Assembly (NCBI GenBank): GCA_965153455.1
Contig: OZ234494.1
Span: forward strand, 21,514,001 to 21,578,000
DNA from: Sphagnum compactum
Lineage: Eukaryota; Bryophyta; Sphagnopsida; Sphagnales
Direction of reading: 5' to 3'
DNA: 64,000 nucleotides
Within the stretch, counting starts at the first letter, position 1. The number at the start of each line of letters is the position of its first letter. Below the pieces are notes generated by a model. It searched no databases. It was given only the letters and a program-made list of their open reading frames with translations, and was not told where the DNA came from. The translations under genes were made by a program, and so were the position numbers. Shown here one piece after another: positions 32,096 through 45,000 of the stretch.

Positions 32096-35000
32096 TCATA
32101 ATGGAATAACTCTAACAATATTTATGTTTATAACTTCACCTATAGCAAAACTAGTTTGCAAATAATGTTCCATTATTATCAAAATGGGTTTTGCCAAATT
32201 TACACCCATTTTTTCTACATTATTATTGTTTTCAACATCCAAAGTGAATGTAAAAAAAAACATATTACTTCCATAACTACTACTTGAAAGTTTAATGTGA
32301 ATATTTTTGTAATTTCAATTTTGTCCCAACCTTTGATCATCATTTTTTCCATGCCTTGCACTTATGTCCACCTACAAAGTGGAGTCACGCGCAAATTGAG
32401 GTTTTATGTTGTTCATTTTGGAAACAAATTGTGTGGCTTTTATCCATCTTCATTACACCAAAACATGACTTTCATGACTACACTCATGCGCCTACGCAGT
32501 CAAATAGGACCCATCATTTATGTCAAGACTTGATTATAATCGTATTTTTGCAATCATGAAAGTCATATTTTGGCATCATGTTTAGATTTGTTATTTGATT
32601 AGATTTGCAATCAACATGTTAAAGTTGACTTTGAAAAGATGTTTTAAAGGTTGCTACATAATAATATCCACAAGTTGTAGTTCAATGGCACAATTAGCAA
32701 GGACAAATTTGTGATGATGTTTGGATCTTTTTATTTGATCTAGTTAAAAAGTTCTTTATTTTTATGAATATTTCAATAATTAGTTGACCATATTAACTTG
32801 TACTTCCTTGTTAGTTGAATTCTTAAATCTAATTGTGTAGGTACTAAGGAAGCAATATGTTGTGGACAAATCATTTTGTGGTAATTTTTAATGTTGACAA
32901 TGATTGTCATTAAAATTTGAACTTGAGTTGATGCATTTGTTTTCCCCTTCATTTGAAAATGGTAAACACCTATGGGTAGTAATTATGAATACAACATGTT
33001 TAAAAAGTCTAGATATCCATTTTGTAGCCAAGGATGCTGCCATAATAACTTGTTTATTCATCACAAACATCCTAAACCACAATTTGGCTTGATATTATCA
33101 TGAATAATTTAGTTTTTCATAGACTCATATTGTTTAGACACAAATATCATGTGTTTAAACAAATATGAAACATTTATAAGTAGGATGAAGGATTATAAGT
33201 CACATTAAAATTGTACATCAATATTCATATTTGGACATTACAAATCTATGAAAAAATCATTTTTCCATGATTAATATTACCAAATCATAGCCCACAAAGT
33301 TTGTGATGTTGTCTTCCACCCTTAGCAGGTTGATGCATGGTTGAGTGGACCAATTTGCCACACATGATTACCTTTAAAAAAGCCCAAAATTGGGTCTATT
33401 TTCCTTTCTTAATCTAAGATTGTAAGTAAGTTGAATGTATTTTTTTCATATCATCATTGTCCATCATAAAGTTTCTCTTCTTTTAAACATGTGTACAAAT
33501 TTAGCCTAAAACACATCTTCCTTTAATATGATATGGATTTTTTGGAAAACCCTTTGTTTTAACCTATTCAAAAGTACATAAATATAACCCTACCATTATT
33601 ATCATGAATTTTCCCACCTTAATTAACTTCCTTGATATGATATCTAACTAATTCCAACTCTTTAACACACACAACATCAACCAATGGACAATGTCAAAGT
33701 TCATAATAAAATGAAATCCAAACTTACAATCCATGAGTTGTGATTTGGAAGGTCCATGACTGTACAAGTTTTAAAATTTCGCAAAATGGTTTTGTGCATC
33801 GCATAGATATTCAAGTTAAGATTCTCAAACCAAGTCCCTTTAAGTAAATTTCAATATTTATATAAACAACATGGGCATTGTAATGACAACCACCTTGTTG
33901 AATTAGTTTACATGACATCCATATTGGTCCACTCAACCATGCATTGACCCTAGCACCTAAATGTGTTTTTGTATCTTTGTTTTTTAGATTTTTTCCCTTG
34001 ATATTGGAACAAGATTTATCCCAACTTGGTCATTATTGCTTCAAGTTAGTTTCATCATTAAATAATCCTCAAAATAATGAAATGAAAATTTGTGAAAATA
34101 TGAAGTTGTCATGTTGAAAATCATCATAATTATCATAAGCTACATCTTGAATAATTTAACTATTCATATCACAATATTATATTAAATTATGGAAAATATA
34201 TCATTTCAAAATTAAAAAAACGAATTCATTTTTGTGAAAAAAAATTTATTCATTTTGTCAATGTGGAAACTAACCCTAGGCTACAGTATAAGACTTGGAT
34301 GGATGCAATAAACTTTCATCAAGTTATTATGTAGGTCATGTTGTGACCATGTTCATGCCAATTTGTTGGCAATATGATGGCTATTGTGGTTGTGGCGTGA
34401 AAGGACTAATTCATGTAACATTTTGAAAATTGTCAAATCCATTACCTAGTGATAGTAAAACCTCCATGGCCATTATGAAAAATTTCAAAAGTAATGGATT
34501 ATATCATACTTCTTAAAATTAATTGAAATGTAAAAATGTATAAAATTTGTCCAACATTTTTCATCTTTTGTATTTTTGTCACAAGTTCATCTTGTAGTGG
34601 GGGATATTCCTTTAAGATTGGCAAATTTTGCTTTAAATGTTTTAAGGTGAAAACATGGTAGGGTGGTTCAAAATTTGCATTTGAAAGTTCATATGGCAAT
34701 GTGGCATTTAACAAACTATTTAATCCAATGTGCACTCCCTTATGTTTTTGGTAAAAAATATTGATAAGTGAATTTATAAATATCATTAGAAATGTGTGTG
34801 GTCAAAAACTCCACGTGACAGTTTTGAATGTGAAATCAACTTTCAATAACTAAAATGATGCAATTTCTTGTAAATTAATATTAAGAATCAAAATGTCTTA
34901 TATTGGGATAATTTCAATGTATTTTAGTTTTACACACCTAATTGATGTGACACCTTTTTTTTGTTGACATTATCATATATACTTTTTGAGTACTCCACAT

Positions 35001-36283
35001 GTAAATTTTTTATATGTGACAAAAAAATGTCATTATTTAAAAAAATTCATCAATATTTTTCAACATAATTTTCACTAATGTTTGTTTTAATATGGATACT
35101 TAAAAAAATTGACAATGTTAATGTTGAATATGATTTTACATTTTAAGTTCATTCAGAATCTTAAAAAACTATGATTGTGACAATCCAAACTATTCATCTA
35201 ACTATGTTTTCATCCTTTACAAATGTTCTTTATTTGAAGGCTTAAATATAGTTTGGTTTCAATTCCCGCTTTGATGTAAACTAAGTCCACAAGTTATTTC
35301 TAGCTAGGTTTTCACAAGGATTTGCATCTCCATGGTTTTTATAAATAGTTCACAAACGATGAAAAAATCATAATTTGTACCATATTTTTAAATTGTTGTT
35401 GTTATGGGTAACCATGAATGCAATTGAAACCAATTTGTACATTATCCATTGGATTTGTGATGTTTTGGATCCAATTCATCATGTTCCTTTCCACCCTTTC
35501 CAATAGCTAACTGTTGTTCGATATGTCTTGAATTGTTACAAATGTTTTTGAATGTCAAACATGGCATTTCTTACATTATTTTGCGTGGACCCTTATGCTT
35601 GATCAACATTGTCATTTAATTGTTCAACATCTCTTTACAAAGCTTGCTCTCATTCCACTTGTGATAGTTTTGAAAAGACTAATGAACAAACAATGTTGCA
35701 ACTTTTTTCATCCCTAGTTTTCACTTTTAAACGCATGTATATAATGACGGTGCTATAGCATAATTATTTATTCTTTACATCCCTCAATATGAACCTCCCT
35801 CAACTTCCTTACAAGCTAGGTACCATACTCCAAACTACACAAACAAATCATTGTGCAATGTTTTTGAAAATCATTTCAAAATGTTGAAAAGAAAAATTCA
35901 AGAAATCAATAACTTGCATAGGTGTAGTAGGCCCTTAAGGACAATGAAATGGTTACCTACATTGGTCTACTACCTATGTACACAAGGTACACAATCTATC
36001 ATCATTATCATAATTTTAAAATAATGATAATATCATACCAAAATTTTCATAAACTATTTTTTCTACTATCAAAGTGGATTTTGAAAAATAAAATAGTTAC
36101 TTGGCTATTGATAATCAAAGTCCAAGTTCCATGGTGCAAATCCCTATCCTCAATGTGAGAGGTAAAAAAATTTGAAGAATGGGAATATGTAGAGTGTCCA
36201 ACAGAAATTAGAAACACACAATGAGCATCTTGTAACCAACCAACAAAAGACTCCAAAATTGGATATAAGGCTCATTGTAGATG
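32096..36283. other. gene-free AT-rich spacer (4.2 kb)
   Basis: Only short frames occur. I see no domain, RNA gene, long repeat or TE terminus that I can support. Confidence 0.5.
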
Positions 36284-36372
36284 GGGGGTCCATGGTCCAA
36301 ATTCTTAGGAACCAATTTGGCCTCATTTGAAGCAAATTGAATCCTTGAATTGGACCATGCCTTGGACCCTAG
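36284..36372 (-). repeat. inverted relative of the 37.57-kb segment
   Basis: Read on the minus strand this stretch gives GGTCCAATTCAAGG, GCTTCAAA, AATTGGTTCCTAAG and CCATGGACCC in order. The same landmarks lie in order on the plus strand at about 37576-37645, inside the 805-bp element. It is probably a fragment of the same family. Confidence 0.55.
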
Positions 36373-36856
36373 CTTGCATTTTGGTTCTTCAAATCATGAG
36401 CTCTCTCTTTAAGTTTTTTTTTTTGGGGGTCCAAACCCATTGATTTTCCTTCCAAAATGGTGCCATGTAGCCTTGATTTGCCACTTTTTGGTCTTGGACC
36501 CTCATCAACAAAATATATATTCTGAATATTGATTTCTTACATCTTAGCCTTAAACATGTTCATGTAAACAAAACTCAAAATAAGTGAATAAAGAAAACAA
36601 TAATACAAGTGCTACCTAAACCAAAAAAGTCCCAAGCACTAATTTTGAGTTTGTGTCTTCAAAAGGCCTAATTTTGGAAAAAAAATTGTTTACATTTTTG
36701 TCTAATACGTAGTATTTTGGCAGCTTTGGCATAAATTTATTTTCTTTGATTTGTCAAAAAAAATCATAAATTTAGTTTTTAATTTATCAAAACTTTAAAA
36801 AGTTGCTAAAGATATAAAAATGTGAAATTCTGGTCATCTTGAAAAGAGAATACTAA

Positions 36857-37661
36857 GGCCCACATTAGACAAGGGTCCAAGGAGAAGGGTCCAATGAAAT
36901 TGAGCATTTCTATTGGTCAAGAGCTTTAAATTGGTTCCAAGGCCTTTAGACAGGGTCTGGGACCAAGACAAATCAAATTGTGATTTAGCTTACATGACAT
37001 CATTTTAGAAGAAAAACAAATTGGTACGGAGGAAGAAAAAGAGTTTCAAGTGAGCTCATGGTTTGGAGAATCAAAGTGTAAGCTACGATCCAAAGTCGTT
37101 CATTTCTTTGTTTTTTGTTTTTTTCACTATTTTTTTTTTACCTTTGTTGTTCTAATTATGTGAAAATGGAAGACATGCTATGGATTGAGGATATTGTTGT
37201 AGCTTTCCCATTTTTTATCATTTCTAGAGTTGATATGGTTGGTTTTGTGGATTCTTACAAGGTGATTATTAGAAAGAGAGTGCATTTTAAGGCTTTTCAA
37301 AGTGCATGAAATGAAGATGAATCAAAAGATGAAAAATGTTGTGATATCTTGTGCTTGTGCTCATCCGTTGAGTGGAATAAGAGTAAAAAAAACGAAAAAA
37401 GGAAAAAATTATAAAAGCATGAAAGAAAGGAAGAAGAAAATAAATACCAAAAAATAAACCTGATCCCTTCACATGCAAATCACACATTTTTGATATTGAA
37501 CCCTTCAATTAGTCCCCAAGCCTTTAGAGACACTCATTGTACCTTAGGAAAATACATTTTTTTTTAACATAATAAAGAAGGGGTCCAATTTAAGGTTCAA
37601 TATGCTTCAAATTGGTCCTTAGGATTTTGTGGTCCCTGGACCCTTCTTGTCTAAAGTGGCC
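36857..37661. mobile_element. non-autonomous DNA transposon-like element, ~805 bp
   Basis: Left end GGCCCACATTAGACAAG followed by GGTCCA; right end, read inverted, GGCCACTTTAGACAAG followed by AAGGGTCCA. The two ends are imperfect inverted repeats of about 25 bp. CTAA is present immediately outside both ends (36853-36856 and 37662-37665), consistent with a target-site duplication. No transposase frame is present inside, so this would be a MITE-like or deletion derivative. Confidence 0.6.
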
Positions 37662-37854
37662 CTAAAAAATAGAGATTCACCTAACCACTAAAACAGTTCA
37701 AATTGTTTGAAACAAAGGTACCTTATTGTTGAAAAATTTCAAAATTAAAAAACCCCAAAAACCGTACCAGAAAATTAAAATTAAACTAATTATTCGGCAT
37801 CTGTGTGCCCGAATCCACCAAGGTACTACAATATTCTGAAAAATAAAAAAAATC
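37662..37854. other. short spacer
   Basis: Nothing recognisable. Confidence 0.4.
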
Positions 37855-37957
37855 TTGGCTTAAGTGCATTTGCCAAATTTCAATAAAAAAATGTTGGCTT
37901 AAGTGCATTTGCCAAATTTAATAAAAAAATGTTGGCTTAAGTGCATTTGCCAAATTT
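37855..37957. repeat. 38/39-bp tandem triplication
   Basis: TTGGCTTAAGTGCATTTGCC starts at 37855, 37894 and 37932, each time followed by AAATTT and a short A run. The copies are nearly identical, so it is recent. Confidence 0.9.
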
Positions 37958-38081
37958 TAATAATTATCAGGCCACAAAGTGAGGCTATCTGGTACGATAA
38001 TAGAAGATGCTCATTTATCTTTTATGCAAATCTCAAAGTGACCACATTGCTGGGACCACCCCCCTAAGACCCAACAGCCAA

Positions 38082-38190
38082 ACATTCCATCCATCCATCC
38101 CAATGAAAGAATTTGTGACCCCCAATTTCTTTCATCCATCCATCCAAATGAAAGAATTTGTGACCCCACCCATCCATCCATCCATCCAAA
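38082..38190. repeat. ATCC microsatellite with a duplicated 16-bp unit
   Basis: Three blocks of CATC/ATCC tetranucleotides are separated by two copies of AATGAAAGAATTTGTGACCCC. Simple local duplication by slippage. Confidence 0.8.
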
Positions 38191-39164
38191 CTACAGAAAA
38201 AGACACAAAACAACACAACAAAGAATCCCCTAACATCCTCCCATTAGGCTACTCTACATCCACATTACATTGGGGGTTGGTGACCTTTTAATCTTCCTCC
38301 ATATTTTCTTCATCCCATAGGCCCTTTTTTGTGTGGCTACTGAAAGCTGGGAAAATTTTCTATCCAAAAAATTAGGTTAAAAAAAAAGAAAAAAAAAGAA
38401 GAAAACATTATCCATCCATATCTGGCCTTCTTTGCTTAGATTTTGGCCTTTGATGGTCACACTAACATTATCAATTAAGTTCTCACATGATTTTTTAGCC
38501 TTGCAAAAACGCAATATTACATTACCACATTTCATAATAGGTATCATTAATATATGCAACTTATAAAATTATTACAAAAATATTGATAGGTGTCATATTA
38601 TGCCCTCCAATATTCTCATACCAAGGCTACCTATTAATATCATAAAAATGAGCCAAAAATATGACAATATTATACAACCTACAAAAAATGATTATACCCA
38701 GAACCGGGATTTTATTTTTATTTTATTTTATTCTCAGTTTTGTGCTTTCCAAAGTTTGGTGAAAATTTCCAAAATTTTAACTTTTTTTTCGAATTTACAC
38801 TTAAAAAAATCTCCAATTTAAATTTTTTTTTTTTTTTTTTGTAGGCACTGTTTGAAAATTCGCCCAAGAAAAAAAAAAAAAAACTGAACCCAAAAGTTAT
38901 TATCATGTATTTATGCATATACCAAACTTCAAAGTGTTTTTATCATACCAAAGTAAATATCATAATTATCCAATTAAAAAGAAATTATTGTCATATTCTC
39001 GCAAAACCCATAATAACAATATTACAACAGAGTATTAAAAATTAATAACTTATAATTATTAACTACCCCAAACAATAATTTATCTTATTTTATCTTGCAA
39101 AAGACAAGTGGGCGGACGGCTCCCAAGCGCACTCTGCGTCTTTGTTTGCGTTTTGCTTTCGTTC
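38191..39164. other. gene-free AT-rich spacer upstream of starch synthase
   Basis: Contains long T and A homopolymers near 38823-38883 and no coding frame. The last ~100 bases next to 39.1 kb may hold the promoter of the starch synthase gene; no clear TATA element is assigned. Confidence 0.35.
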
Positions 39165-39387
39165 CTCGCTCGCTCGCTCGCTCCATTGTGTCCCCTTCAG
39201 CGCCGAAATGGATCGCGGAATCGAGTGAGGCGGAGGAGGAGGGAGGAGGAGGAGAAGGAGGAGTAAGAAGGGGAAAGGGAAGAGGAGAGAAAGATGAAGA
39301 TAAAGAGGGCGTGAAGAGAAGAGAACAAAAGGGAACACAAGAGGAGAAGGAACGAGCAATCAGGGTGTGGAATTCGTGAACATTGTG
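39165..39387 (+). promoter_or_regulatory. GC/GA-rich 5' leader of starch synthase I
   Basis: A (CGCT)n run at 39165-39183 is followed by a long purine-rich (GGA/GAA) stretch up to the start codon. Composition changes abruptly from AT-rich spacer at about 39.1 kb, marking the likely transcribed region. The transcription start cannot be fixed. Confidence 0.45.
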
Positions 39388-41520
39388 ATGGCGGGGGTAG
39401 CAATTGTGAGTTGCAATGGTGCACTGTTGCGTTGCAGAGATGCGTTTGCAGTGCAGCAGCAATTGGGTGGAAGCAACGGCGTAAACAGAGTTAGTTGTCG
39501 GAGTAGTGGTAATAGCATTGCCTGTAGTAGCGGTAGTGGTAGTAGTGGTAGCAGGAGCAGTGTTAGCAGCAGTTGTAGTGGTAGTGGTGATGGAGTGTTG
39601 CGGTTGTGGAGTATGATGGCCTTGGGTCGTGAACAGCGGCAGTTGTTGCAGTGGCGGCTACTGCGACAGCAGCGGCGGTTGTGTTCTTCTTTTCTGTTGT
39701 CGCCAGTAGAAGAGAACAAGAAGAGTTCGTTGTTGTTGCGGGGAGGAAGAGGAGGAGGAGGAGATTCCAGGCGGTGTGTCAGTGTGGGGAGTGTTGTTTG
39801 TTGTAGTGGTTTGCAGCAGGAAGCTGTGGGTTCCAGGACTGGAGAGAATTTCTTGACTTTGCCAGTGAATCCCCTTGCGCGGAACGAGCGAGAGAATGAG
39901 TTGCTACGTAACTTGGTGGAATCAGGAGATGGAGAAGAGACTGGCAAGAAAACCAGGACTTTGTACAACATCGTGTTCGTCACCGCGGAAGCTGCTCCGT
40001 ATTCCAAAACCGGAGGACTGGGAGACGTTTGTGGCTCCTTGCCCATGGCGCTTGCCGGAAGAGGACACAGAGTGATGGTGGTGTCGCCGCGCTACATGAA
40101 AGGAGGAGGGGTGGGGGTGACGACGACGACAACGGAGGATTCCGTTTTCGCTGGCGCTTTCGATTGCCAGTGTCGCATCACCATCGGTTGCTTCAACGCC
40201 GCACACGAGGTAGCGTTCTTCCATGAGTATCGTGGCGGAGTAGACTGGGTCTTCGTGGATCATCCCTCGTATCATCGACCCGGAACCCCTTACGGCGACA
40301 CGCGAGGCGCATACGGCGATAACCAGTTCCGATTCACTCTCCTCTGCCATGCCGCTTGCGAGGCGCCGCTTGTGCTGCCGTTGGGAGGATACACTTACGG
40401 AGACAAGTGCTTGTTCATTGCTAACGATTGGCATGCGGGGCTCGTCCCGGTGCTGCTGGCGGCCAAGTACCGTCCACACAACGTCTACAAGAACTCTCGA
40501 TGTATTGTTGCCATTCACAACCTTGCCCATCAGGGAGTGGAAGCAGGTACCACTTACGCCAATCTAGGATTGCCACCAGAATGGTACAGTGCACTGGAAT
40601 GGGTTTTTCCCATGTGGGCCAGGAAGCATGCATTGGATAAAGGGGAAGCTGTGAACCATCTCAAGGGAGCCATTGTCACTGCCGATCGCATACTGACAGT
40701 GAGCGAGGGGTATGCTTGGGAGATCACCACCCCAGAAGGCGGGAATGGTCTGGATGGTCTGCTTGCAAGCCGGAAGGCAGTCATCAATGGAATCACAAAT
40801 GGGGTAGACATTGATGACTGGAACCCTTTGACAGACAAGCATCTTTCTTCTTCATTTTCGCTGAATGACCTTGCTGGCAAAGCTGAATGCAAAGCTGCAT
40901 TGCAAAAAGAACTTGGTCTGCCAGTAAGATCGGAAGTGCCACTGATAGGGTTCATAGGCCGCCTTGATTATCAAAAGGGACCAGATGTGATTCAAGCAGC
41001 TCTCCCTGAGTTGATGACAGATGATTTGCAGCTGGTGATGCTCGGCAGTGGTGATCCGGATGTGGAGAGATGGATGACATGGGCGGAGAGAGAATTCAAG
41101 GAGAAGTTCCGAGGCTGGGTGGGCTTTAGTGTACCTGTTGCACATAGGATTACTGCAGGATGTGACATTCTCTTGATGCCTTCCAGATTTGAGCCTTGTG
41201 GTCTCAACCAGCTGTATGCAATGCGCTATGGGACTGTTCCTGTTGCTCACTCAACTGGAGGCCTCAGGGACACAATCCAAAACTTCGATCCCTATGCAGA
41301 GAATGGCCAAGGCTCTGGAACTGGGTGGACCTTCTCACCTCTCACAAAGGAGGCCATGATGGGCGCACTCTGGACATCAATCTTCACCTTCAGAAATGAC
41401 AAGGATGGGTGGATTCGATTGATGCAGCGAGGAATGATAAAGGATTTCTCATGGGACCGTGCTGCTTTACAGTATGAGCAAGTGTTTGACTGGGCAGTGA
41501 TTGATCCACCATACGCATAG
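39388..41520 (+). CDS. SS1: Soluble starch synthase I (GT5), plastid-targeted, intronless
   Basis: One ATG-started frame of 710 residues. It transfers glucose from ADP-glucose to growing alpha-1,4-glucan chains in plastids; class I mainly makes short amylopectin chains. The first ~190 residues are rich in Ser, Gly and Arg, fitting a transit peptide plus linker. The GT-B catalytic region begins with NIVFVTAEAAPYS (194-206), then the ADP-glucose-binding KTGGLGD (207-213), FVDHPSYHRPG, NDWHAGLVPVLLAAKYRP, FIGRLDYQKGPD, RFEPCGLNQLYAM (E602 catalytic region) and STGGL (622-626). Similarity is to class I rather than granule-bound or classes II-IV: it shares LEWVFPMWARKHALDKGEAVN and the C-terminal W-A-x-x-D-x-P-Y. 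The upstream in-frame GTG at 39367 is not a credible start. Seed-plant SSI genes have many introns, so the intronless structure suggests a retrocopy, but no frameshift or stop is present and all motifs are intact. Confidence 0.96.
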   Translation: MAGVAIVSCNGALLRCRDAFAVQQQLGGSNGVNRVSCRSSGNSIACSSGSGSSGSRSSVSSSCSGSGDGVLRLWSMMALGREQRQLLQWRLLRQQRRLCSSFLLSPVEENKKSSLLLRGGRGGGGDSRRCVSVGSVVCCSGLQQEAVGSRTGENFLTLPVNPLARNERENELLRNLVESGDGEETGKKTRTLYNIVFVTAEAAPYSKTGGLGDVCGSLPMALAGRGHRVMVVSPRYMKGGGVGVTTTTTEDSVFAGAFDCQCRITIGCFNAAHEVAFFHEYRGGVDWVFVDHPSYHRPGTPYGDTRGAYGDNQFRFTLLCHAACEAPLVLPLGGYTYGDKCLFIANDWHAGLVPVLLAAKYRPHNVYKNSRCIVAIHNLAHQGVEAGTTYANLGLPPEWYSALEWVFPMWARKHALDKGEAVNHLKGAIVTADRILTVSEGYAWEITTPEGGNGLDGLLASRKAVINGITNGVDIDDWNPLTDKHLSSSFSLNDLAGKAECKAALQKELGLPVRSEVPLIGFIGRLDYQKGPDVIQAALPELMTDDLQLVMLGSGDPDVERWMTWAEREFKEKFRGWVGFSVPVAHRITAGCDILLMPSRFEPCGLNQLYAMRYGTVPVAHSTGGLRDTIQNFDPYAENGQGSGTGWTFSPLTKEAMMGALWTSIFTFRNDKDGWIRLMQRGMIKDFSWDRAALQYEQVFDWAVIDPPYA

Positions 41521-41995
41521 ATGCACCTTTGCTTGGTGTATTTGTCAAGAATGAAGTTGAGGTAATGTTTGTTGCCTTTTGAGTCGATTGATCAGTAGTG
41601 CTGTTAGGTGGATAAGTTACCTCAGAGATAGGGGTGACTTGTAAATAGCAACAGGTTGGATTTTGCCATTGCTGATAGCAGGGGAAGAATCAGACACAAG
41701 CTTGCTTGTTTGCGTGTATATGGAATTTAGAGGTGTAGAAGGATGGGGATTCAACATTCAGAAACTGATTGTTTGAATCTAGTGCTCATTTTGGCTGTTG
41801 TTGCACTGTGTGCTACATTGCCATGTATTGTGCACCTACAGATTATTTGAACATTGAGCATGAATTTCAGTTCCTCAGGGAAGTTGCTGTTGGCAGCTGA
41901 AGTTGATGGTGAAAGTTGGCACTGGCAATGTGCAGTTTGTGGGCTAATTACTGCAGGCTGGTGTTCATCGGTTGCTAAGTATCAGCGGAGCTATT
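41521..41995 (+). other. 3' flank of starch synthase I
   Basis: GC content falls gradually. Likely 3' UTR; no exact poly(A) site is assigned. Confidence 0.35.
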
Positions 41996-42085
41996 GCTGG
42001 TGATAGTGGTTGCAGAGGTGGAGAAGGAAGATAACAGGGAGCTGTTGTTGGTGATAGTGGTTACAGAGGTGGAGAAGGAAGGATG
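41996..42085. repeat. 51-bp tandem duplication
   Basis: GGTGATAGTGGTTGCAGAGG begins at 41999 and GGTGATAGTGGTTACAGAGG at 42050; both continue with TGGAGAAGGAAG. Two copies only, downstream of the starch synthase gene. Confidence 0.85.
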
Positions 42086-45000
42086 ATACCCTTTGCTTCT
42101 CCATTGAAACTGTAAACACACCATGCAGTATGGATGGTATGTGGAGTGTGGATAGGGTACACATGTATTTGCTGTCTTCCTGTCCCATAGCTAAGCATGG
42201 TGGTCAGCTTTTTACTAACCATCCACATCCATCTACTTACCTCGCAGCCACCAAGTGCCTTACCTATTTACCTACCTACAGAGTAACCACATTATCAATG
42301 TTGGGCAGATTATGGTCTTTTGGAGAGACCCGCTCATAGATGAAGAAAAGATTCTATGAGAATGCCTGTCCAAGTACGGAAGGCATCTCCACAGAACCCT
42401 ACAGTGGGAAACATATTCGCCACTCGGATCATTGCAATGAATTGACTGGTGAATATGTTCTCCATTAAATATCATATTTCATACCATCTCAATATCCTGA
42501 CTTGCTGGTGTTCTATCAAATAAACCCATCATGTATCTGTGCAACTGGCGGAACTTGATTAAGAAAATTTCAGTTTACACATGAAGTACAATATGTTTTC
42601 AAACTCAAGCAACATTTTGGTGGCCAATTGCATCATTGAAGAACTCAGAAGATTGTCACAAAAAGACTAAGTTGTCAATTGGTAGATGAATGTTGTGGTT
42701 GCCGATGGTATTGTGAAAAAAATCAAAAGATTGTAAGAGTAGGGTAAGGCACCCTACTCCACTACCCACTCCACTACAAATTGAAGCTAACAGTGCTAAC
42801 AATGAAATCAGCGCTCTAACTATACTCCATTATGGATGGTAACAAGTTTTCATTACAAGCCAATACTGACACTAATCAGGTTCTTGCCAAACGAAAGGGC
42901 AATGCAGGTAGGGTAGCATCCCTAGTCCATGCAAATGACCATATTGGAGCATATGGGTTTGGCCCATGTAAGTATTGCAACAAGGATATTCAAGGTAGGT
43001 CTATTCTTAGCTAACAATATCAGTATCAATATCAGCCTTTTTTTAAAAACTGGAGCTAAATTAAAAACTGAAAATGCAAAAATGAAGTGATCTTTGGGTT
43101 TTCCAATAGTCAGAATTTGAAAAAGACAAAGAAAAAGGCAAGATTTCTACGTTCAGCTGCAGTAGGTAGCCAAAAATAGAGAAGGATGCTTAAATTTCTT
43201 TCTTTTCATGTATTTTTTAGCCAAGTTTTGGTTAAAGATTCCTACGGATGATGCCCTTTGGCTACATCACAAAATAACACTGATCAAAATTGATACTAGT
43301 GGCAACCCTACGTACCCCACCCAACTAACTCCAGTAGAAACCTCTGGAGGTTGAAGGCTGCAAATTTGTGTACTGAGATGTTTTATGATTGGGTAGAGAG
43401 CCGATTGATCAAACACTTAGTGTATTAGAAAGCTTGAAAACTTTGGACATTCTTTCGTTCCCTTTGGAGTTAAAAAATGGATTGTAGACCTGCACTTGGC
43501 ACACCCAGAGCAATGAAGATCAATTTTTAAAAAATTAATTAAAAAAAAAAAAAAAACAAGAAATGAGGAAGATACAAAGTCTTGAGTGAAGGAGTCAGTG
43601 TTCAATGATGAGTGTGTTAAAACAATTTATGATTTGAAGCTTAAATTTTTTGAATATTGTTCTGTTACCTTTGGAGTTCAAAGAGGTTTTGTAGAGCTCC
43701 AATTAGTGCACCCATAACCTTTTAAATCATTCAAAATGAACAAGAAATGAAGAAGATATGAAGTTGGAAAGTAGAGGGGTCAAGTGCTTTGTTTCAAACA
43801 TTTTGTGACTTGGACAACTTGTCTTATTTTTGCTTTTTTTCTAAGTGTTCTTCACAACATTTTTCCAGTGTTCTTTTGTCTCTTACAATCAGAGAGATAT
43901 TGGAGACCTCCACATGACACACCCATAACCATGAAAATTACTCAAAATAGTCAAGAAATGGATAAGATATGAGTCATGTTCAGTCATCTATGTGTATTTA
44001 TTGATGGGTGATTCTACCCTAGTTCAAATTCTTGGAGGGACAATCACAATGGATCCTAGGTTTATAGGGAAGCTTCTTCATAAGATTCTTGAATTGGGGT
44101 TTTACCCCCATGAGTTTGTGAAGGTGTGTCTTTTTTGTTTAACCATGTACTTTGCCAGGAGTCACCGCTCCATGTACTGGGCTGGATTTAAGTAGTAGAG
44201 CTGTGGATTCAGAGTCATCAGTGCATGCATATGGATATGCAATAAATGCAGAATGAATTTACCCAGCATCCATGTGTGAAGTTTTTTCAAATCATTGAGT
44301 TGGAAGAAGAGAAATCATGTGTGATCCCTGAATTTCAGGCGCTCCTTACTCAGAGCACTTACTCAGCTCATGAAATTTTTGATGCAGGCTTATTGCCCAG
44401 TGCCTGGAGTTCAAATGTGGCAACACTTGCCAGAGTGCATGCTATGAACATGCAGCTAGTTTCCTTACTTTAAGTACAGGTTTCTCCTGGCAGATGTATA
44501 ACTGATGATCAATTCATGAGTCATTAGTGGGCTTTGAAATAAATGAGATGCATTGACCAAAAAATGTCTTCTTAAATCTAACTCAGAGCAGATCCATCTA
44601 CTCCCAATATGGGGGCCCTTTATTTACCACATTAAAAATAGTGTGCAAGTTCTTTTCTCATCTTCATTATACATTCACAACCTTGAATAATCTTAAAGTG
44701 AGAATCAATTAGATGTCACTTCATGGTCCAAACATGTGACCCACCAGTGAAATTCTTTCATATTTTTCTATCAGTCATTTTGAAGAAATTTACATTCTGT
44801 ACGTATTTGCAAATCTAGACTTCGTTTCACCTTATATAAAGCTTAAACTTCATTCAAGTTCCTGGTTACAAGTTACAAGTCAAATCCATAATTACTGTTT
44901 ACAAGCCATTATACTATTGGTGAACAGCAGGTGTACCTGCTCTTGTATGAGTATAGCAAACCATAACTTAGAACTAGAGAGAACAGTTCTCTTTTCAGGT

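Noticed and set aside
39360-40046. Long antisense frame over the starch synthase 5' part
   Set aside because: It is Pro/Leu-rich because it mirrors the Ser/Gly-rich transit region on the plus strand. There is no domain and a much better gene lies opposite.
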